Source of the DNA: VXNE01 sp965205735
GTDB lineage: Bacteria; Pseudomonadota; Gammaproteobacteria; Pseudomonadales; Azotimanducaceae
Assembly (NCBI GenBank): GCA_965205735.1
Contig: OZ242179.1
Span: 3,472,001-3,536,000, forward strand
Length of the DNA: 64,000 nt
Direction of reading: 5' to 3'
Under the pieces are notes generated by a model, which was not told the DNA's origin, ran no database searches, and was given only the letters and a program-made list of their open reading frames with translations. How positions within the stretch are numbered: position 1 is the stretch's first letter; each line of letters begins with the position of its first letter. Shown in pieces: positions 19,721 to 27,908 of this stretch. A program made the position numbers and the translations under genes.

Positions 19721-19763
19721 GCCTCCTGTTGGCGGGAGGCGTGTGGTTACGCCTCGGTTTTTT
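19721..19763 (+). promoter_or_regulatory. candidate transcription attenuator in the S10 leader
   Basis: GAGGCGT (19736-19742) pairs with ACGCCTC (19749-19755) around a 6-base loop and is followed by GG and six Ts, a textbook intrinsic terminator. GCCTCC (19721-19726) can instead pair with GGAGGC (19735-19740), which overlaps the terminator's left arm, so the two hairpins are mutually exclusive. It lies right after the predicted start site and about 160 bp before rpsJ. Confidence 0.5.
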
Positions 19764-19924
19764 GCAGGGAAGGGCATCGTCGCGGCGAATGCAACGCGTG
19801 CAAGGTGGCGGAAGAGCGCGTCGCAACAGTCGCAACAAGAGCTCAAGGGCCGGAACGCGGCCGAACAACAGCCGGAAAGAACACAAACAGTTGGACGGCA
19901 ACCAACTGAAGCTTGGAAAATCTC

Positions 19925-20239
19925 GTGGCTCAGAACCAGCGCATACGGATACGCCTGAAAGCATTCGATCATCGTTTGATCGATGTATCCGCGGAGGAAA
20001 TCGTCGATACGGCGAAGCGTACCGGCGCGCAGGTGCTTGGTCCGATTCCGTTGCCGACCCGAAAGGAGCGCTATACCGTGCTGATCTCGCCGCACGTCAA
20101 CAAGGACGCGCGGGATCAATACGAGATTCGCACGCACAAACGGCTGCTCGATATTGTTGAACCCACGGAGAAGACTGTAGACGCGTTGATGCGGCTCGAT
20201 CTCGCTGCGGGTGTAGAGGTGCAGATCAGTTTGAACTAG
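19925..20239 (+). CDS. rpsJ: 30S ribosomal protein S10
   Basis: The GTG at 19925 gives the canonical N-terminus (M)AQNQRIRIRLKAFDHRLID and 104 residues; the TTG at 19913 would add four atypical residues. S10 contacts the 30S head and NusB in antitermination; GPIPLPTRKERYTVLISPHV and DQYEIRTHKR are intact. It is the first gene of the S10 operon but is separated from rplC by a strong terminator-like hairpin. The gap between tetR and this gene holds repeat R3, a promoter and a leader hairpin. Confidence 0.97.
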   Translation: MAQNQRIRIRLKAFDHRLIDVSAEEIVDTAKRTGAQVLGPIPLPTRKERYTVLISPHVNKDARDQYEIRTHKRLLDIVEPTEKTVDALMRLDLAAGVEVQISLN

Positions 20240-20241
20240 CC

Positions 20242-20278
20242 AAAACGCCGCTTTGACCCAGGTCGAGCGGCGTTTTTT
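20242..20278 (+). terminator. intrinsic terminator or attenuator between rpsJ and rplC
   Basis: AAAACGCCGCT (20242-20252) pairs with AGCGGCGTTTT (20266-20276) around a 13-base loop and runs into Ts. It begins 2 bp after the rpsJ stop, within what is normally an uninterrupted operon. Confidence 0.7.
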
Positions 20279-20395
20279 CTGGGCGGCGCGAAAGCCGTCA
20301 CAGGGCTGCCTTGGCGGGCAGCGGTGGATAGGGAGCCACTCGGCGGGGTGCCTGAATCCGCCAGGGGATTCCGCGATTCGGAGAATTTGTTGAGA

Positions 20396-21049
20396 ATGGC
20401 GATTGGCGTCGTAGGAAAAAAGAGCGGAATGACTCGGCTGTTTGCCGAGGAGGGGAGGTCCGTCCCGGTGACGGTCATTGTCGTGGAGCCGAACCGCGTG
20501 ACGCAGATCAAGACGCCGGAATCGGACGGCTACCACGCGGTGCAGATTACAACGGGCTCCGCCAAGCCTAGTCGCGTTACGAAGCCGATGGCCGGGCACT
20601 TTGCCAAGGCCAGTTCGGTCGCTGGCAGAGGATTGTGGGAATTCCGTCTCAGCGAAGCGCCGGAGGCAGCAATCGGCACTGGAACCGAATTCAATGCGGA
20701 CCAGTTCGAGGCGGGGCAGAAGGTCGACGTTTCCGCGGTTTCCAAGGGCAAGGGCTATGCGGGCGTTATCAAGCGATGGAAGTTCGGGGCGCAAGGATGG
20801 ACCCACGGCAACTCCGGCGCGCATCGCGCCCCGGGGTCAATCGGCCAGTGTCAGACGCCGGGACGCGTCTTCAAGGGCAAGAAGATGGCTGGGCACATGG
20901 GCGCTGAACGCGTCACGACTCAGAACCTGACGATCATTCGGGTGGATGTCGAGCGCAATCTGCTATTTGTCAAGGGCGCGGTGCCGGGGCCGGCCGGGGG
21001 CGATGTCTGTGTCAGGCCGGCGGTCAAGGCCGCTGGTGGAACCGCTTGA
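20396..21049 (+). CDS. rplC: 50S ribosomal protein L3
   Basis: The ATG at 20396 gives MAIGVVGKKSGMTRLF, the canonical start, and 217 residues. L3 reaches towards the peptidyl-transferase centre; the loop GNSGAHRAPGSIGQCQTPGR and FKGKKMAGHMGAERVT are intact. It is the first gene after the rpsJ terminator, with a 156-bp spacer whose rightmost 110 bp show no obvious promoter. Confidence 0.97.
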   Translation: MAIGVVGKKSGMTRLFAEEGRSVPVTVIVVEPNRVTQIKTPESDGYHAVQITTGSAKPSRVTKPMAGHFAKASSVAGRGLWEFRLSEAPEAAIGTGTEFNADQFEAGQKVDVSAVSKGKGYAGVIKRWKFGAQGWTHGNSGAHRAPGSIGQCQTPGRVFKGKKMAGHMGAERVTTQNLTIIRVDVERNLLFVKGAVPGPAGGDVCVRPAVKAAGGTA

Positions 21050-21071
21050 GCGGGCGCGGGGAACGCTGGGC

Positions 21072-21677
21072 ATGCAACTCTCTCTGAATGGCAGCGGCGG
21101 CATGATCGAGGTGTCGGACGCGACGTTCGCCAAGGACTTCAACGAGGCGTTGGTGCATCAGGTCGTGGTCGCGTATCTCGCCGGCGGGCGCAGTGGATCG
21201 CGCGCGCAAAAGAATCGCTCGGAAGTGCGCGGCGGCGGTCGCAAGCCTCATCGCCAGAAAGGTACCGGTCGCGCGCGCGCCGGATCCATCCGCAGTCCGA
21301 TCTGGCGCGGCGGCGGGCAGACATTTGCGGCGAAACCGCAGGACCATTCGCAAAAAGTAAACCGCAAGATGTACCAGGGAGCGATGCGCTGTATCGTCTC
21401 CGAACTGGTCCGGCGGGACTGTCTTGTTGTCGCTGCCGGGATCGACGTCGACGCGCCCAAAACCAAAGCCCTTCTCCAAAAACTCGCAACCCTCAACCTC
21501 TCGAACGTTCTGATCATCGCCGAAAACGTCGGTGAGAACCTTTACCTGGCGGCGCGCAACCTGAAGGGTGTTGACGTGCGCGATGTGCCTGCCGTCGATC
21601 CCGTGAGCTTGTTGCGCCACGACAAGGTGCTCATCACGGCGGATGCGCTAAAGCAGCTTGAAGCGGCCCTCGCATGA
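21072..21677 (+). CDS. rplD: 50S ribosomal protein L4
   Basis: The start at the ATG at 21072 gives 201 residues, the E. coli length. It contains the exit-tunnel loop QKGTGRARAGSIRSPIWRGG and FAAKPQDHSQKVNRKM. In E. coli L4 also represses its own operon by attenuation and translation block; the two terminator-like hairpins around rpsJ could be its targets here (inference). The stop overlaps the rplW start by 4 bp. Confidence 0.97.
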   Translation: MQLSLNGSGGMIEVSDATFAKDFNEALVHQVVVAYLAGGRSGSRAQKNRSEVRGGGRKPHRQKGTGRARAGSIRSPIWRGGGQTFAAKPQDHSQKVNRKMYQGAMRCIVSELVRRDCLVVAAGIDVDAPKTKALLQKLATLNLSNVLIIAENVGENLYLAARNLKGVDVRDVPAVDPVSLLRHDKVLITADALKQLEAALA

Positions 21678-21973
21678 ACGAAGAACGGAAATACGAGGTG
21701 CTCCAGGAGCCGCATAGCACCGAGAAAGCGGCGAGTATCGGGGACTTGAGCAACGGATATGCATTCAAGGTTGCCACCGACGCGACGAAACCGGAGATCA
21801 AGGAAGCGGTGGAGTCGATTTTTGGCGTGACCGTCGTCAACGTCACAACGCTGAACCAAAAAGGCAAGGTGAAACGCAACTCGCGCCGAGGCGTCTCGCG
21901 CAAGAAGAACTGGAAGAAAGCCTACGTCCGCTTGGCTTCCGGTGACGAAATCGACTTTGTGGCGGAGCGCTAG
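21674..21973 (+). CDS. rplW: 50S ribosomal protein L23
   Basis: The 99-residue protein lies at the tunnel exit and docks trigger factor and SRP. EPHSTEKAAS and NVTTLNQKGKVKRN are typical. The ATGA overlap with rplD implies translational coupling; the gap to rplB is 3 bp. Confidence 0.97.
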   Translation: MNEERKYEVLQEPHSTEKAASIGDLSNGYAFKVATDATKPEIKEAVESIFGVTVVNVTTLNQKGKVKRNSRRGVSRKKNWKKAYVRLASGDEIDFVAER

Positions 21974-21976
21974 GAC

Positions 21977-22810
21977 ATGGCCGTTGTCAAAGCAAGACCA
22001 ACCTCTCCGGGCCGGCGGTTTGTCATCAAGGTCGTGGACGCGTCTTTGCATCGCGGTGGGCCGTACAAGCCGCTGCTGGAACCCGCCAAGAAGTCGGGCG
22101 GGCGGAATGCCAACGGACGCATCACCACGCGGCATCGCGGCGGCGGCCACAAACGTTTCTACCGCAAGATCGACTTCCGGCGCGACAAGGACAATGTCAG
22201 GGCAATCGTCGAACGGTTGGAATACGACCCGAATCGCAGTGGAAACCTGGCCCTCCTGAAGTATGCGGATGGGGAACGCCGATACATCGTCGCGCCCCGA
22301 GGGGTGCGGGCGGGAGACGAGCTGATGTCCGGCAGCAACGCGCCTATCCGCGCCGGCAACGCCCTGGCGTTGCGCAACATTCCGCTCGGCAGCGTCATCC
22401 ACTGTGTGGAGCTGAAGCCCGGCAAGGGCGCGCAATTTGCGCGCAGCGCGGGGACATCGGCCCAACTTGTCGCGCGGGAAGGGGCTTACGTGACGCTTAG
22501 ATTGCGGTCGGGCGAAATGCGTCGGGTGTTGGCCGAATGCCGGGCGACGCTGGGCGAGGTCGGCAACAGCGAGCACAACCTGCGCTCCCTGGGCAAAGCC
22601 GGAGCGGCGCGCTGGCGGGGACGCAGGCCGACGGTCAGGGGTGTGGCCATGAATCCCGTGGATCATCCGCACGGCGGAGGAGAGGGCCGGTCTTCGGGAG
22701 GACGGCACCCTGTGACTCCGTGGGGCGTGCCAACCAAGGGCTACAAGACCCGCACGAACAAACGCACGGACGCGCTGATCGTGCGTCGGCGAAGCAGCCG
22801 AGCGAGGTAA
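21977..22810 (+). CDS. rplB: 50S ribosomal protein L2
   Basis: The 277-residue length is standard (E. coli 273). L2 bridges the subunits and supports peptidyl transfer. The highly conserved MNPVDHPHGGGEGR with its essential histidine is present, followed by the basic tail GYKTRTNKRTD. The gene is 3 bp downstream of rplW. Confidence 0.98.
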   Translation: MAVVKARPTSPGRRFVIKVVDASLHRGGPYKPLLEPAKKSGGRNANGRITTRHRGGGHKRFYRKIDFRRDKDNVRAIVERLEYDPNRSGNLALLKYADGERRYIVAPRGVRAGDELMSGSNAPIRAGNALALRNIPLGSVIHCVELKPGKGAQFARSAGTSAQLVAREGAYVTLRLRSGEMRRVLAECRATLGEVGNSEHNLRSLGKAGAARWRGRRPTVRGVAMNPVDHPHGGGEGRSSGGRHPVTPWGVPTKGYKTRTNKRTDALIVRRRSSRAR

Positions 22811-22822
22811 GTAACAAACACG

Positions 22823-23098
22823 ATGCCGAGATCATTGCACAAGGGACCGTTCGTGGACCTGCATTTGGCGAAGAAGGTGGCCGCCGCGCAACAAAGCGGA
22901 GACAAGCGCGCGATCCGCACCTGGTCGCGGCGATCAATGATTTCTCCGGAAATGGTGGGGCTGACCATCGCCGTGCACAACGGCCGGCAGCATGTGCCCG
23001 TGTTCATCACCGACGATATGGTCGGCCACAAACTGGGCGAATTCGCGCCGACGCGAACTTTTCGCGGTCACGCGGGTGACCGCCGGGCCAGGCGATAG
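22823..23098 (+). CDS. rpsS: 30S ribosomal protein S19
   Basis: The 91-residue protein belongs to the 30S head and the A-site finger contact. MPRSLHKGPFVDLHL and TWSRRSMISPEMVGLTIAVH are canonical, as is the end FAPTRTFRGHAGD. The gene sits 12 bp after rplB and 2 bp before rplV. Confidence 0.97.
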   Translation: MPRSLHKGPFVDLHLAKKVAAAQQSGDKRAIRTWSRRSMISPEMVGLTIAVHNGRQHVPVFITDDMVGHKLGEFAPTRTFRGHAGDRRARR

Positions 23099-23100
23099 CC

Positions 23101-23439
23101 ATGCGAGTTGTTGCCCAGGCCAAGGCGCTGCGCATATCGCCGCAGAAAGCCCGCTTGATCGCGGATCAGGTTCGCGGCCAGCCCGTGGAAGACGCGTTGA
23201 ACATCTTGGCTTTCAGCCCGCAGAAAGCGGCCGCTCTGGTGTCCAAGGTGCTGGAATCGGCAATCGCCAACGCCGAGCACAATGAGGGCGCGGACGTGGA
23301 TGAACTCAAGGTCGGCGAAATCCGCGTGGATGAAGGTATCACCATGAAACGCATGCGTCCCCGCGCGCGCGGGCGCGGCAATCGCATCTTGAAGCGCACC
23401 AGCCACATCGTCATCGCCGTGACGGATGACGAAGAATAG
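23101..23439 (+). CDS. rplV: 50S ribosomal protein L22
   Basis: The 112-residue protein has an extended hairpin that lines the nascent-peptide tunnel; the KRMRPRARGRGNRILKRTSH tip is normal, without macrolide-resistance insertions. It begins 2 bp after rpsS. Confidence 0.97.
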   Translation: MRVVAQAKALRISPQKARLIADQVRGQPVEDALNILAFSPQKAAALVSKVLESAIANAEHNEGADVDELKVGEIRVDEGITMKRMRPRARGRGNRILKRTSHIVIAVTDDEE

Positions 23440-23466
23440 AAAGCGCACGTCGGATCAGGAGGGAAG

Positions 23467-24126
23467 ATGGGTCAAAAAGTAAGTCCAACAGGTTTTCGGC
23501 TCGGCATCGTCGCCACGCACCGTTCGGTCTGGTATGCGGAGAAGAAAATGTATGCCGAATACCTGCTGAACGATCTCGAGGTTCGCGAGTACCTCGGCAA
23601 GCGCCTGGCGCAGGCTTCAATCAGCCGTATAGACATAGAGCGGCCGGCGCAAACGGCGCGGGTGACGATTCACACCGCGCGCCCGGGCATCGTGATCGGC
23701 AAGAAAGGCGAAGATGTTGAGCGGTTGCGGTTCGAACTGACCCGGATCATGGGCGTGCCGGTGCACATAAACGTGGAGGAGGTGCGCAAGCCGGAGATCG
23801 ATGCGTATCTCGTCGCGCAGAATGTTGCGCAGCAACTCGAGCGCCGCGTGCAGTATCGTCGCGCCATGCGGCGGGTCATCCAGAACGCCATGCGTCTTGG
23901 CGCGAAGGGCATCAAGGTGCGCGTGGCGGGCCGCCTGAGCGGTGCCGAAATTGCGCGCTCGGAGGTCTATCACGAAGGTCGCGTGCCGTTGCACACGCTG
24001 CGTGCGGACATTGACTATGCGACGGCGGAAGCCCGCACCACGTACGGGATCATTGGCATCAAGGTCTGGATCTTCAAGGGCGAAGTGATCGCGGGTGAAA
24101 CTGCCCAGCGTGCCGAGGCATTGTAG
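23467..24126 (+). CDS. rpsC: 30S ribosomal protein S3
   Basis: The 219-residue protein is part of the mRNA-entry helicase of the 30S subunit. The KH-domain signature GIVIGKKGEDVERLR is present, with RVAGRLSGAEIARSE in the C-terminal domain. A strong ribosome site (GGAGGG) precedes the ATG at 23467. Confidence 0.98.
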   Translation: MGQKVSPTGFRLGIVATHRSVWYAEKKMYAEYLLNDLEVREYLGKRLAQASISRIDIERPAQTARVTIHTARPGIVIGKKGEDVERLRFELTRIMGVPVHINVEEVRKPEIDAYLVAQNVAQQLERRVQYRRAMRRVIQNAMRLGAKGIKVRVAGRLSGAEIARSEVYHEGRVPLHTLRADIDYATAEARTTYGIIGIKVWIFKGEVIAGETAQRAEAL

Positions 24127-24171
24127 CCGAGCGGTGGCGGCGGACAAGAATTTCAGCGTATAGCGAAAACG

Positions 24172-24585
24172 ATGTTACAGCCGAGTAGAACGAAGTACAG
24201 GAAGCAGCAGAAGGGTCGCAATCGCGGTTTGGCGCAGCGCGGCAGCAAGGTCAGCTTCGGCGAGTTCGGATTGAAAGCCGTGGGCCGGGGTAGGATGACT
24301 GCGCGGCAGATCGAATCCGCGCGACGAGCGATGACGCGGCATGTGCGGCGGGGCGGAAAAGTCTGGATACGCGTGTTCCCCGATAAACCGATCACCAAGA
24401 AGCCGCTGGAAGTGCGTCAGGGCAAGGGCAAAGGCGCGGTGGAGTACTGGGTGGCGCAGATTCAACCGGGGCGTGTGCTGTACGAGATGGAGGGTGTTTC
24501 GGAGGAGATCGCAAAGCGGGCGTTTGCACTGGCGGCGGCGAAGCTGCCGTTCGCAACCGCAATGGTCAAACGGTCGCCCCTGTAG
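24172..24585 (+). CDS. rplP: 50S ribosomal protein L16
   Basis: The 137-residue length is standard. L16 organises the A-site region of the 50S subunit. MLQPSRTKYRKQQKGRN and VRQGKGKGAVEYWVA are canonical. It contains the RGG/R segment where other bacteria carry a YcfD-hydroxylated arginine. Its TAG stop lies in the first unit of a 21-bp tandem array that fills the gap to rpmC. Confidence 0.98.
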   Translation: MLQPSRTKYRKQQKGRNRGLAQRGSKVSFGEFGLKAVGRGRMTARQIESARRAMTRHVRRGGKVWIRVFPDKPITKKPLEVRQGKGKGAVEYWVAQIQPGRVLYEMEGVSEEIAKRAFALAAAKLPFATAMVKRSPL

Positions 24586-24636
24586 CGTAAGCGGTGAGAA
24601 AAGTAGCGTAAGCGGTGAGAAAAGTAGCGTAAGCGG
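24582..24636 (+). repeat. 21-bp tandem array spanning the rplP stop codon
   Basis: A 21-bp unit (GTAGCGTAAGCGG + TGAGAAAA) begins at 24582, 24603 and 24624, the last copy being 13 bp. The first unit contains the rplP stop TAG, so stop-like triplets are repeated into the spacer. It ends 14 bp before rpmC. Confidence 0.9.
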
Positions 24637-24649
24637 AAAGCGAGCGGAA

Positions 24650-24841
24650 ATGAAAGCGAGCGAATTGAGAGACATGAATACGGAGGAACTGCGCGCGGAG
24701 CGTCTGCGGTTGCGGCGCGAGCAATTCAATCTGCGCATGCTGCGCGGCAGTTCGCAGTTGCCGCAAACGCACCTGCTGGGGGAAGCGCGCCGCGATATCG
24801 CGCGCGTGGAAACGGTATTGCGGGAGAAAGCCGATGGCTAA
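24650..24841 (+). CDS. rpmC: 50S ribosomal protein L29
   Basis: The 63-residue length is standard; the start is the ATG at 24650. MKASELRDMNTEEL, then RREQFNLRM and the heptad-like helical hairpin are typical. L29 sits at the tunnel exit near L23. Its last 8 bp overlap the start of rpsQ. Confidence 0.95.
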   Translation: MKASELRDMNTEELRAERLRLRREQFNLRMLRGSSQLPQTHLLGEARRDIARVETVLREKADG

Positions 24842-25295
24842 GGCACCCGAAACGCCGCGCGAAGTGGAAGAAGTGGAAGAAGTGGAAGAAGTGGAAGATA
24901 CAGAGGTCTCTGCAATCGATGACGCCCAGGTAACTGCCACGGCGGAGAACGCGGAAGCGAACGGTCCCGCCGCTGCCTCTGTAGACGAGCCGATACCCGA
25001 GGCTGCGCCCCCGGCGCCATCCGGATCGCCCAAACGGACGAATCCGCGAACACTTGCCGGTACCGTTGTCTCCGATCGCATGGACAAGACGATCACTGTG
25101 ATGGTTGAACGCAGCGTAAAGCATCCGGTCTACGGCAAGATCGTTCGACGCAAGTCCAAAATCCACGCGCACGACGAGCGCAATGAATGCAAGGTCGGGG
25201 ATTTCGTCATCATTGAAGAGTCGCGGCCCATATCGAAGCGAAAGTCGTGGCGGCTGCAAAGCATAGGCACCGGGAACATCAAGGCGGCCACGTGA
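24834..25295 (+). CDS. rpsQ: 30S ribosomal protein S17 with a 70-residue acidic N-terminal extension
   Basis: The product is 153 residues against about 85 for usual S17. The canonical domain starts near residue 72 (RTLAGTVVSDRMDKTITVMV) and is complete to KRKSWRL. The preceding part is acidic and alanine/proline rich, opening with a VEEVEEVEEVE run encoded by a 9-bp microsatellite. No ATG lies between residue 1 and the core, and the ATG at 24834 has a ribosome site (GGGAGAA), so the extension is probably translated. S17 binds 16S helices near the 30S base. The stop overlaps the rplN GTG by 4 bp. Confidence 0.93.
   Translation: MAKAPETPREVEEVEEVEEVEDTEVSAIDDAQVTATAENAEANGPAAASVDEPIPEAAPPAPSGSPKRTNPRTLAGTVVSDRMDKTITVMVERSVKHPVYGKIVRRKSKIHAHDERNECKVGDFVIIEESRPISKRKSWRLQSIGTGNIKAAT
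24864..24899 (+). repeat. 9-bp coding microsatellite in rpsQ
   Basis: Four consecutive GTGGAAGAA-type units encode VEE repeats near the N-terminus of S17. The period is a multiple of three, so copy-number change would keep the frame. Confidence 0.9.
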
Positions 25296-25660
25296 TCCAG
25301 ACGGAAACCATGCTCGACATCGCGGACAATAGCGGCGCACGCCGGGTGCAGTGCATCAAGGTGCTTGGCGGCTCGCGGCGACGTTACGCGGGAATTGGCG
25401 ACATCATAAAGGTCGCGGTGAAGGAGGCGATTCCCCGCGGTCGCGTGCGCAAGGGCCAGGTCATGGACGCCGTGGTCGTGCGTACAAAAAAGGGCGTGCG
25501 GCGCTCGGACGGCTCGGTGATCCGATTCGACCAGAATGCCGCGGTCCTGCTCACGCCGCAGTTGCAACCGGTCGGAACGCGCATCTTCGGACCAGTAACG
25601 AGAGAACTGCGCAACGAGAACTTCATGCGCATCGTCTCGCTCGCACCGGAAGTCCTTTGA
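25292..25660 (+). CDS. rplN: 50S ribosomal protein L14
   Basis: The GTG start at 25292, overlapping the rpsQ stop as GTGA, gives (M)IQTETMLDIADNSGARR and the standard 122 residues. L14 contacts the 30S subunit in bridges B5 and B8. VVRTKKGVRRSDGSVIRF and ENFMRIVSLAPEVL are canonical. A 103-bp gap without features follows before rplX. Confidence 0.97.
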   Translation: MIQTETMLDIADNSGARRVQCIKVLGGSRRRYAGIGDIIKVAVKEAIPRGRVRKGQVMDAVVVRTKKGVRRSDGSVIRFDQNAAVLLTPQLQPVGTRIFGPVTRELRNENFMRIVSLAPEVL

Positions 25661-25763
25661 AAGCCTTTAGCCTGCTCAATTGCCGCGCGCCCGTGACGCC
25701 TAGGGAACTCCGACGGTTGCCGAGTCCGACGCGGTGGTGGCACCTTTGTTCCATGAGAGCATC

Positions 25764-26078
25764 ATGCGCAAGATAAGAAAAGAAGACGACGTGATCGTGA
25801 TCGCCGGGCGCGACAAGGGAAGAGTCGGCGAGGTGGTGCAGGTGAGGCCTGACGGAAGGCTGCTGGTTTCCGGCGTGAACATGGTCAGGAAGCATCAGCG
25901 CGCCAACCCGCAAACAAATGAACAGGGTGGCATCTTCAGTCGTGAAGCGCCTATCCAGGCATCGAACGTGGCCATCTACAATCAGGAAGCAAGCAGGGCG
26001 GATCGTGTGGGAATTCGCGTGGAGGACGGAAAGCGCGTGCGATTTTTCAAGTCCAGCGGCGCCTTGATCGACGAATGA
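25764..26078 (+). CDS. rplX: 50S ribosomal protein L24
   Basis: The ATG at 25764 gives MRKIRKEDDVIVIAGRDKGR (KOW motif) and 104 residues, the usual length. L24 is an early 50S assembly initiator. GVNMVRKHQRANP is conserved. Confidence 0.97.
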   Translation: MRKIRKEDDVIVIAGRDKGRVGEVVQVRPDGRLLVSGVNMVRKHQRANPQTNEQGGIFSREAPIQASNVAIYNQEASRADRVGIRVEDGKRVRFFKSSGALIDE

Positions 26079-26104
26079 ATCGGACGGGTACGGGTGAACG
26101 ATAG

Positions 26105-26644
26105 ATGACGGATTTGCATACCAGGTATCGAGAGGAGTTGCATCCTCGATTGCAGAAGGAATTGAACTACGCCAATCCGATGCAGGTGCCTCGTCTGGAA
26201 AAAGTCACGCTCAACATGGGCGTCGGCGAGGCCGTGGCCGACCGGAAGATCATGGACAGTGCTGTTTCGGACCTGACGTTGATCGCCGGGCAAAAGGCCG
26301 TTGTCACCAATGCCCGCAAGTCCGAAGCGGCGTTCAAGATTCGGGCGGGTTGGCCGGTTGGATGCAAGGTGACGCTGCGGCGGGAGCGCATGTACGAATT
26401 CATAGAACGCCTGATTGGAATCGCAATACCGCGAATGCGGGATTTTCGGGGTCTGAACCCCCGTGCTTTCGATGGTCGGGGCAACTATTCGCTTGGTTTT
26501 TCCGAGCAGATCGTGTTCCCCGAAATCGATTACGACAAGATCGACGCCGTCAGGGGACTCGACATCGCCATCACGACGTCGGCCAGAACCGATGCCGAGG
26601 GTTTTGCCCTATTGCAGGCATTCAACTTCCCGTTCAGGAACTAA
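26105..26644 (+). CDS. rplE: 50S ribosomal protein L5
   Basis: The 179-residue length is standard. L5 binds 5S rRNA in the central protuberance. KVTLNMGVGEAVAD, NARKSEAAFKIRAGWPVGCK and the C-terminal FNFPFRN are canonical. Confidence 0.98.
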   Translation: MTDLHTRYREELHPRLQKELNYANPMQVPRLEKVTLNMGVGEAVADRKIMDSAVSDLTLIAGQKAVVTNARKSEAAFKIRAGWPVGCKVTLRRERMYEFIERLIGIAIPRMRDFRGLNPRAFDGRGNYSLGFSEQIVFPEIDYDKIDAVRGLDIAITTSARTDAEGFALLQAFNFPFRN

Positions 26645-26646
26645 CC

Positions 26647-26952
26647 ATGGCAAGAATTTCCATTACAGAGCGCGAAAAGAAGCGTGAAAAGATCGTTGCC
26701 AAGTACGCGGAAAAACGCCGGGTGTTGAAAGCGATCATTGCGGACCGCAGCGCCACAGATGAAGAGCGCTGGGAGGCGCAACTGAAGCTGCAGGCACTTC
26801 CGCGCAACGCCAGTCCGGTGCGCTTGCGGCGGCGTTGCGGCCTGACGGGACGGCCTCGGGGCGTGTATCGCAAGTTCGGGTTGGGCAGGAACAAGCTGCG
26901 GGAGGCCGCGATGCGCGGCGATGTCCCGGGCCTGATGAAGGCCAGTTGGTGA
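26647..26952 (+). CDS. rpsN: 30S ribosomal protein S14 (zinc-free, long form)
   Basis: The ATG at 26647 lies 2 bp after rplE. The 101 residues are the long C-minus form without the CxxC pairs. LPRNASPVRLRRRCGLTGRP and RKFGLGRNKLREAAM are canonical. S14 is part of the 30S head. Confidence 0.96.
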   Translation: MARISITEREKKREKIVAKYAEKRRVLKAIIADRSATDEERWEAQLKLQALPRNASPVRLRRRCGLTGRPRGVYRKFGLGRNKLREAAMRGDVPGLMKASW

Positions 26953-26959
26953 GTCGGCC

Positions 26960-27352
26960 ATGAGCATGCAAGACCCAATCGCGGATTTCCTGACACGCAT
27001 ACGCAACGCGCAGGCGATGGAACGTGCCAGCGTCACGATGCCCAGTTCGAAGTTGAAAGTTGCCATTTGCGGGGTGTTGCGGGACGAAGGGTATATCGGC
27101 GGGTTCCGCGCAAACGAAGGACCGAAACCGGAACTCACCATTCATTTGAAGTATCACAACGGGGCGCCTGTGATCGAGGAAATCAGGCGGGTCAGCCGGC
27201 CGGGTCTGCGGGTATACAAACAATGCAAGGATATCCGCGAAGAGCGCGGCGGGTTGGCCGTAGCTGTCGTCAGTACCGCGCGCGGGTTGATGACGGACCG
27301 CGCGGCCAGGAAGGCCGGCATCGGCGGTGAAGTCCTGTGCACGGTGTTTTGA
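26960..27352 (+). CDS. rpsH: 30S ribosomal protein S8
   Basis: The 130 residues begin MSMQDPIADFLTRIRNAQ as in E. coli. S8 organises the central 16S domain and in E. coli represses the spc operon at the rplE start. VVSTARGLMTDRAAR is the conserved C-terminal signature. Confidence 0.98.
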   Translation: MSMQDPIADFLTRIRNAQAMERASVTMPSSKLKVAICGVLRDEGYIGGFRANEGPKPELTIHLKYHNGAPVIEEIRRVSRPGLRVYKQCKDIREERGGLAVAVVSTARGLMTDRAARKAGIGGEVLCTVF

Positions 27353-27368
27353 GTCGAAGTAGGTAGTC

Positions 27369-27908
27369 ATGTCCAGAGTTGCGAACACTCCAGTTGAACT
27401 TCCCGGCGGCGTCGAAGTGACGCTCGCGCCTAGCGCTTTAGGCCTGTCGGTGAGCGGCGCGAAGGGAACACTGCAGTTGAGGTTGACGGGGGATGTCGGA
27501 GTCGCAGTCGACGACCGGACGCTGTATTTCGAACCTGCGGACCCAAGCCATCGGGCGCGGGCAATGGCGGGCACGGTGCGCTCGCTGGTGAATAACATGG
27601 TGTTGGGTGTAAGCCAGGGCTTTGAACGCCGGCTGCAACTCGTGGGCGTCGGCTATCGGGCCCAGGCGCAAGACAGGACTCTGAACATGCAACTTGGTTT
27701 TTCGCACCCGATTCGTTATGCGGTGCCCGAGGGCGTCGATGTGCAGACGCCGAGCGTCACGGAGGTTGTGGTCAGCGGCGCGGACAAGCAACTTGTCGGT
27801 CAGGTGGCGGCCGACATACGCGCGTTTCGGCCGCCGGAGCCCTACAAGGGCAAAGGCGTCAGGTACCTGAACGAAAGGGTGCGCCGCAAGGAAGCCAAGA
27901 AGAAATAG
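27369..27908 (+). CDS. rplF: 50S ribosomal protein L6
   Basis: The 179 residues compare with 177 in E. coli. L6 lies near the sarcin-ricin loop. RAMAGTVRSLVNNMV, GVGYRAQAQ and the C-terminal EPYKGKGVRYLNERVRRKEA are canonical. The last ten codons (RRKEAKKK and stop) are copied into three downstream 80-bp tandem repeats, pushing rplR 257 bp away. Confidence 0.98.
   Translation: MSRVANTPVELPGGVEVTLAPSALGLSVSGAKGTLQLRLTGDVGVAVDDRTLYFEPADPSHRARAMAGTVRSLVNNMVLGVSQGFERRLQLVGVGYRAQAQDRTLNMQLGFSHPIRYAVPEGVDVQTPSVTEVVVSGADKQLVGQVAADIRAFRPPEPYKGKGVRYLNERVRRKEAKKK

Noticed and set aside
17393..19924. tuf gene or remnant between fusA and rpsJ
   Set aside because: No EF-Tu motif occurs in any frame of this stretch; it is occupied by the Rieske and TetR genes.
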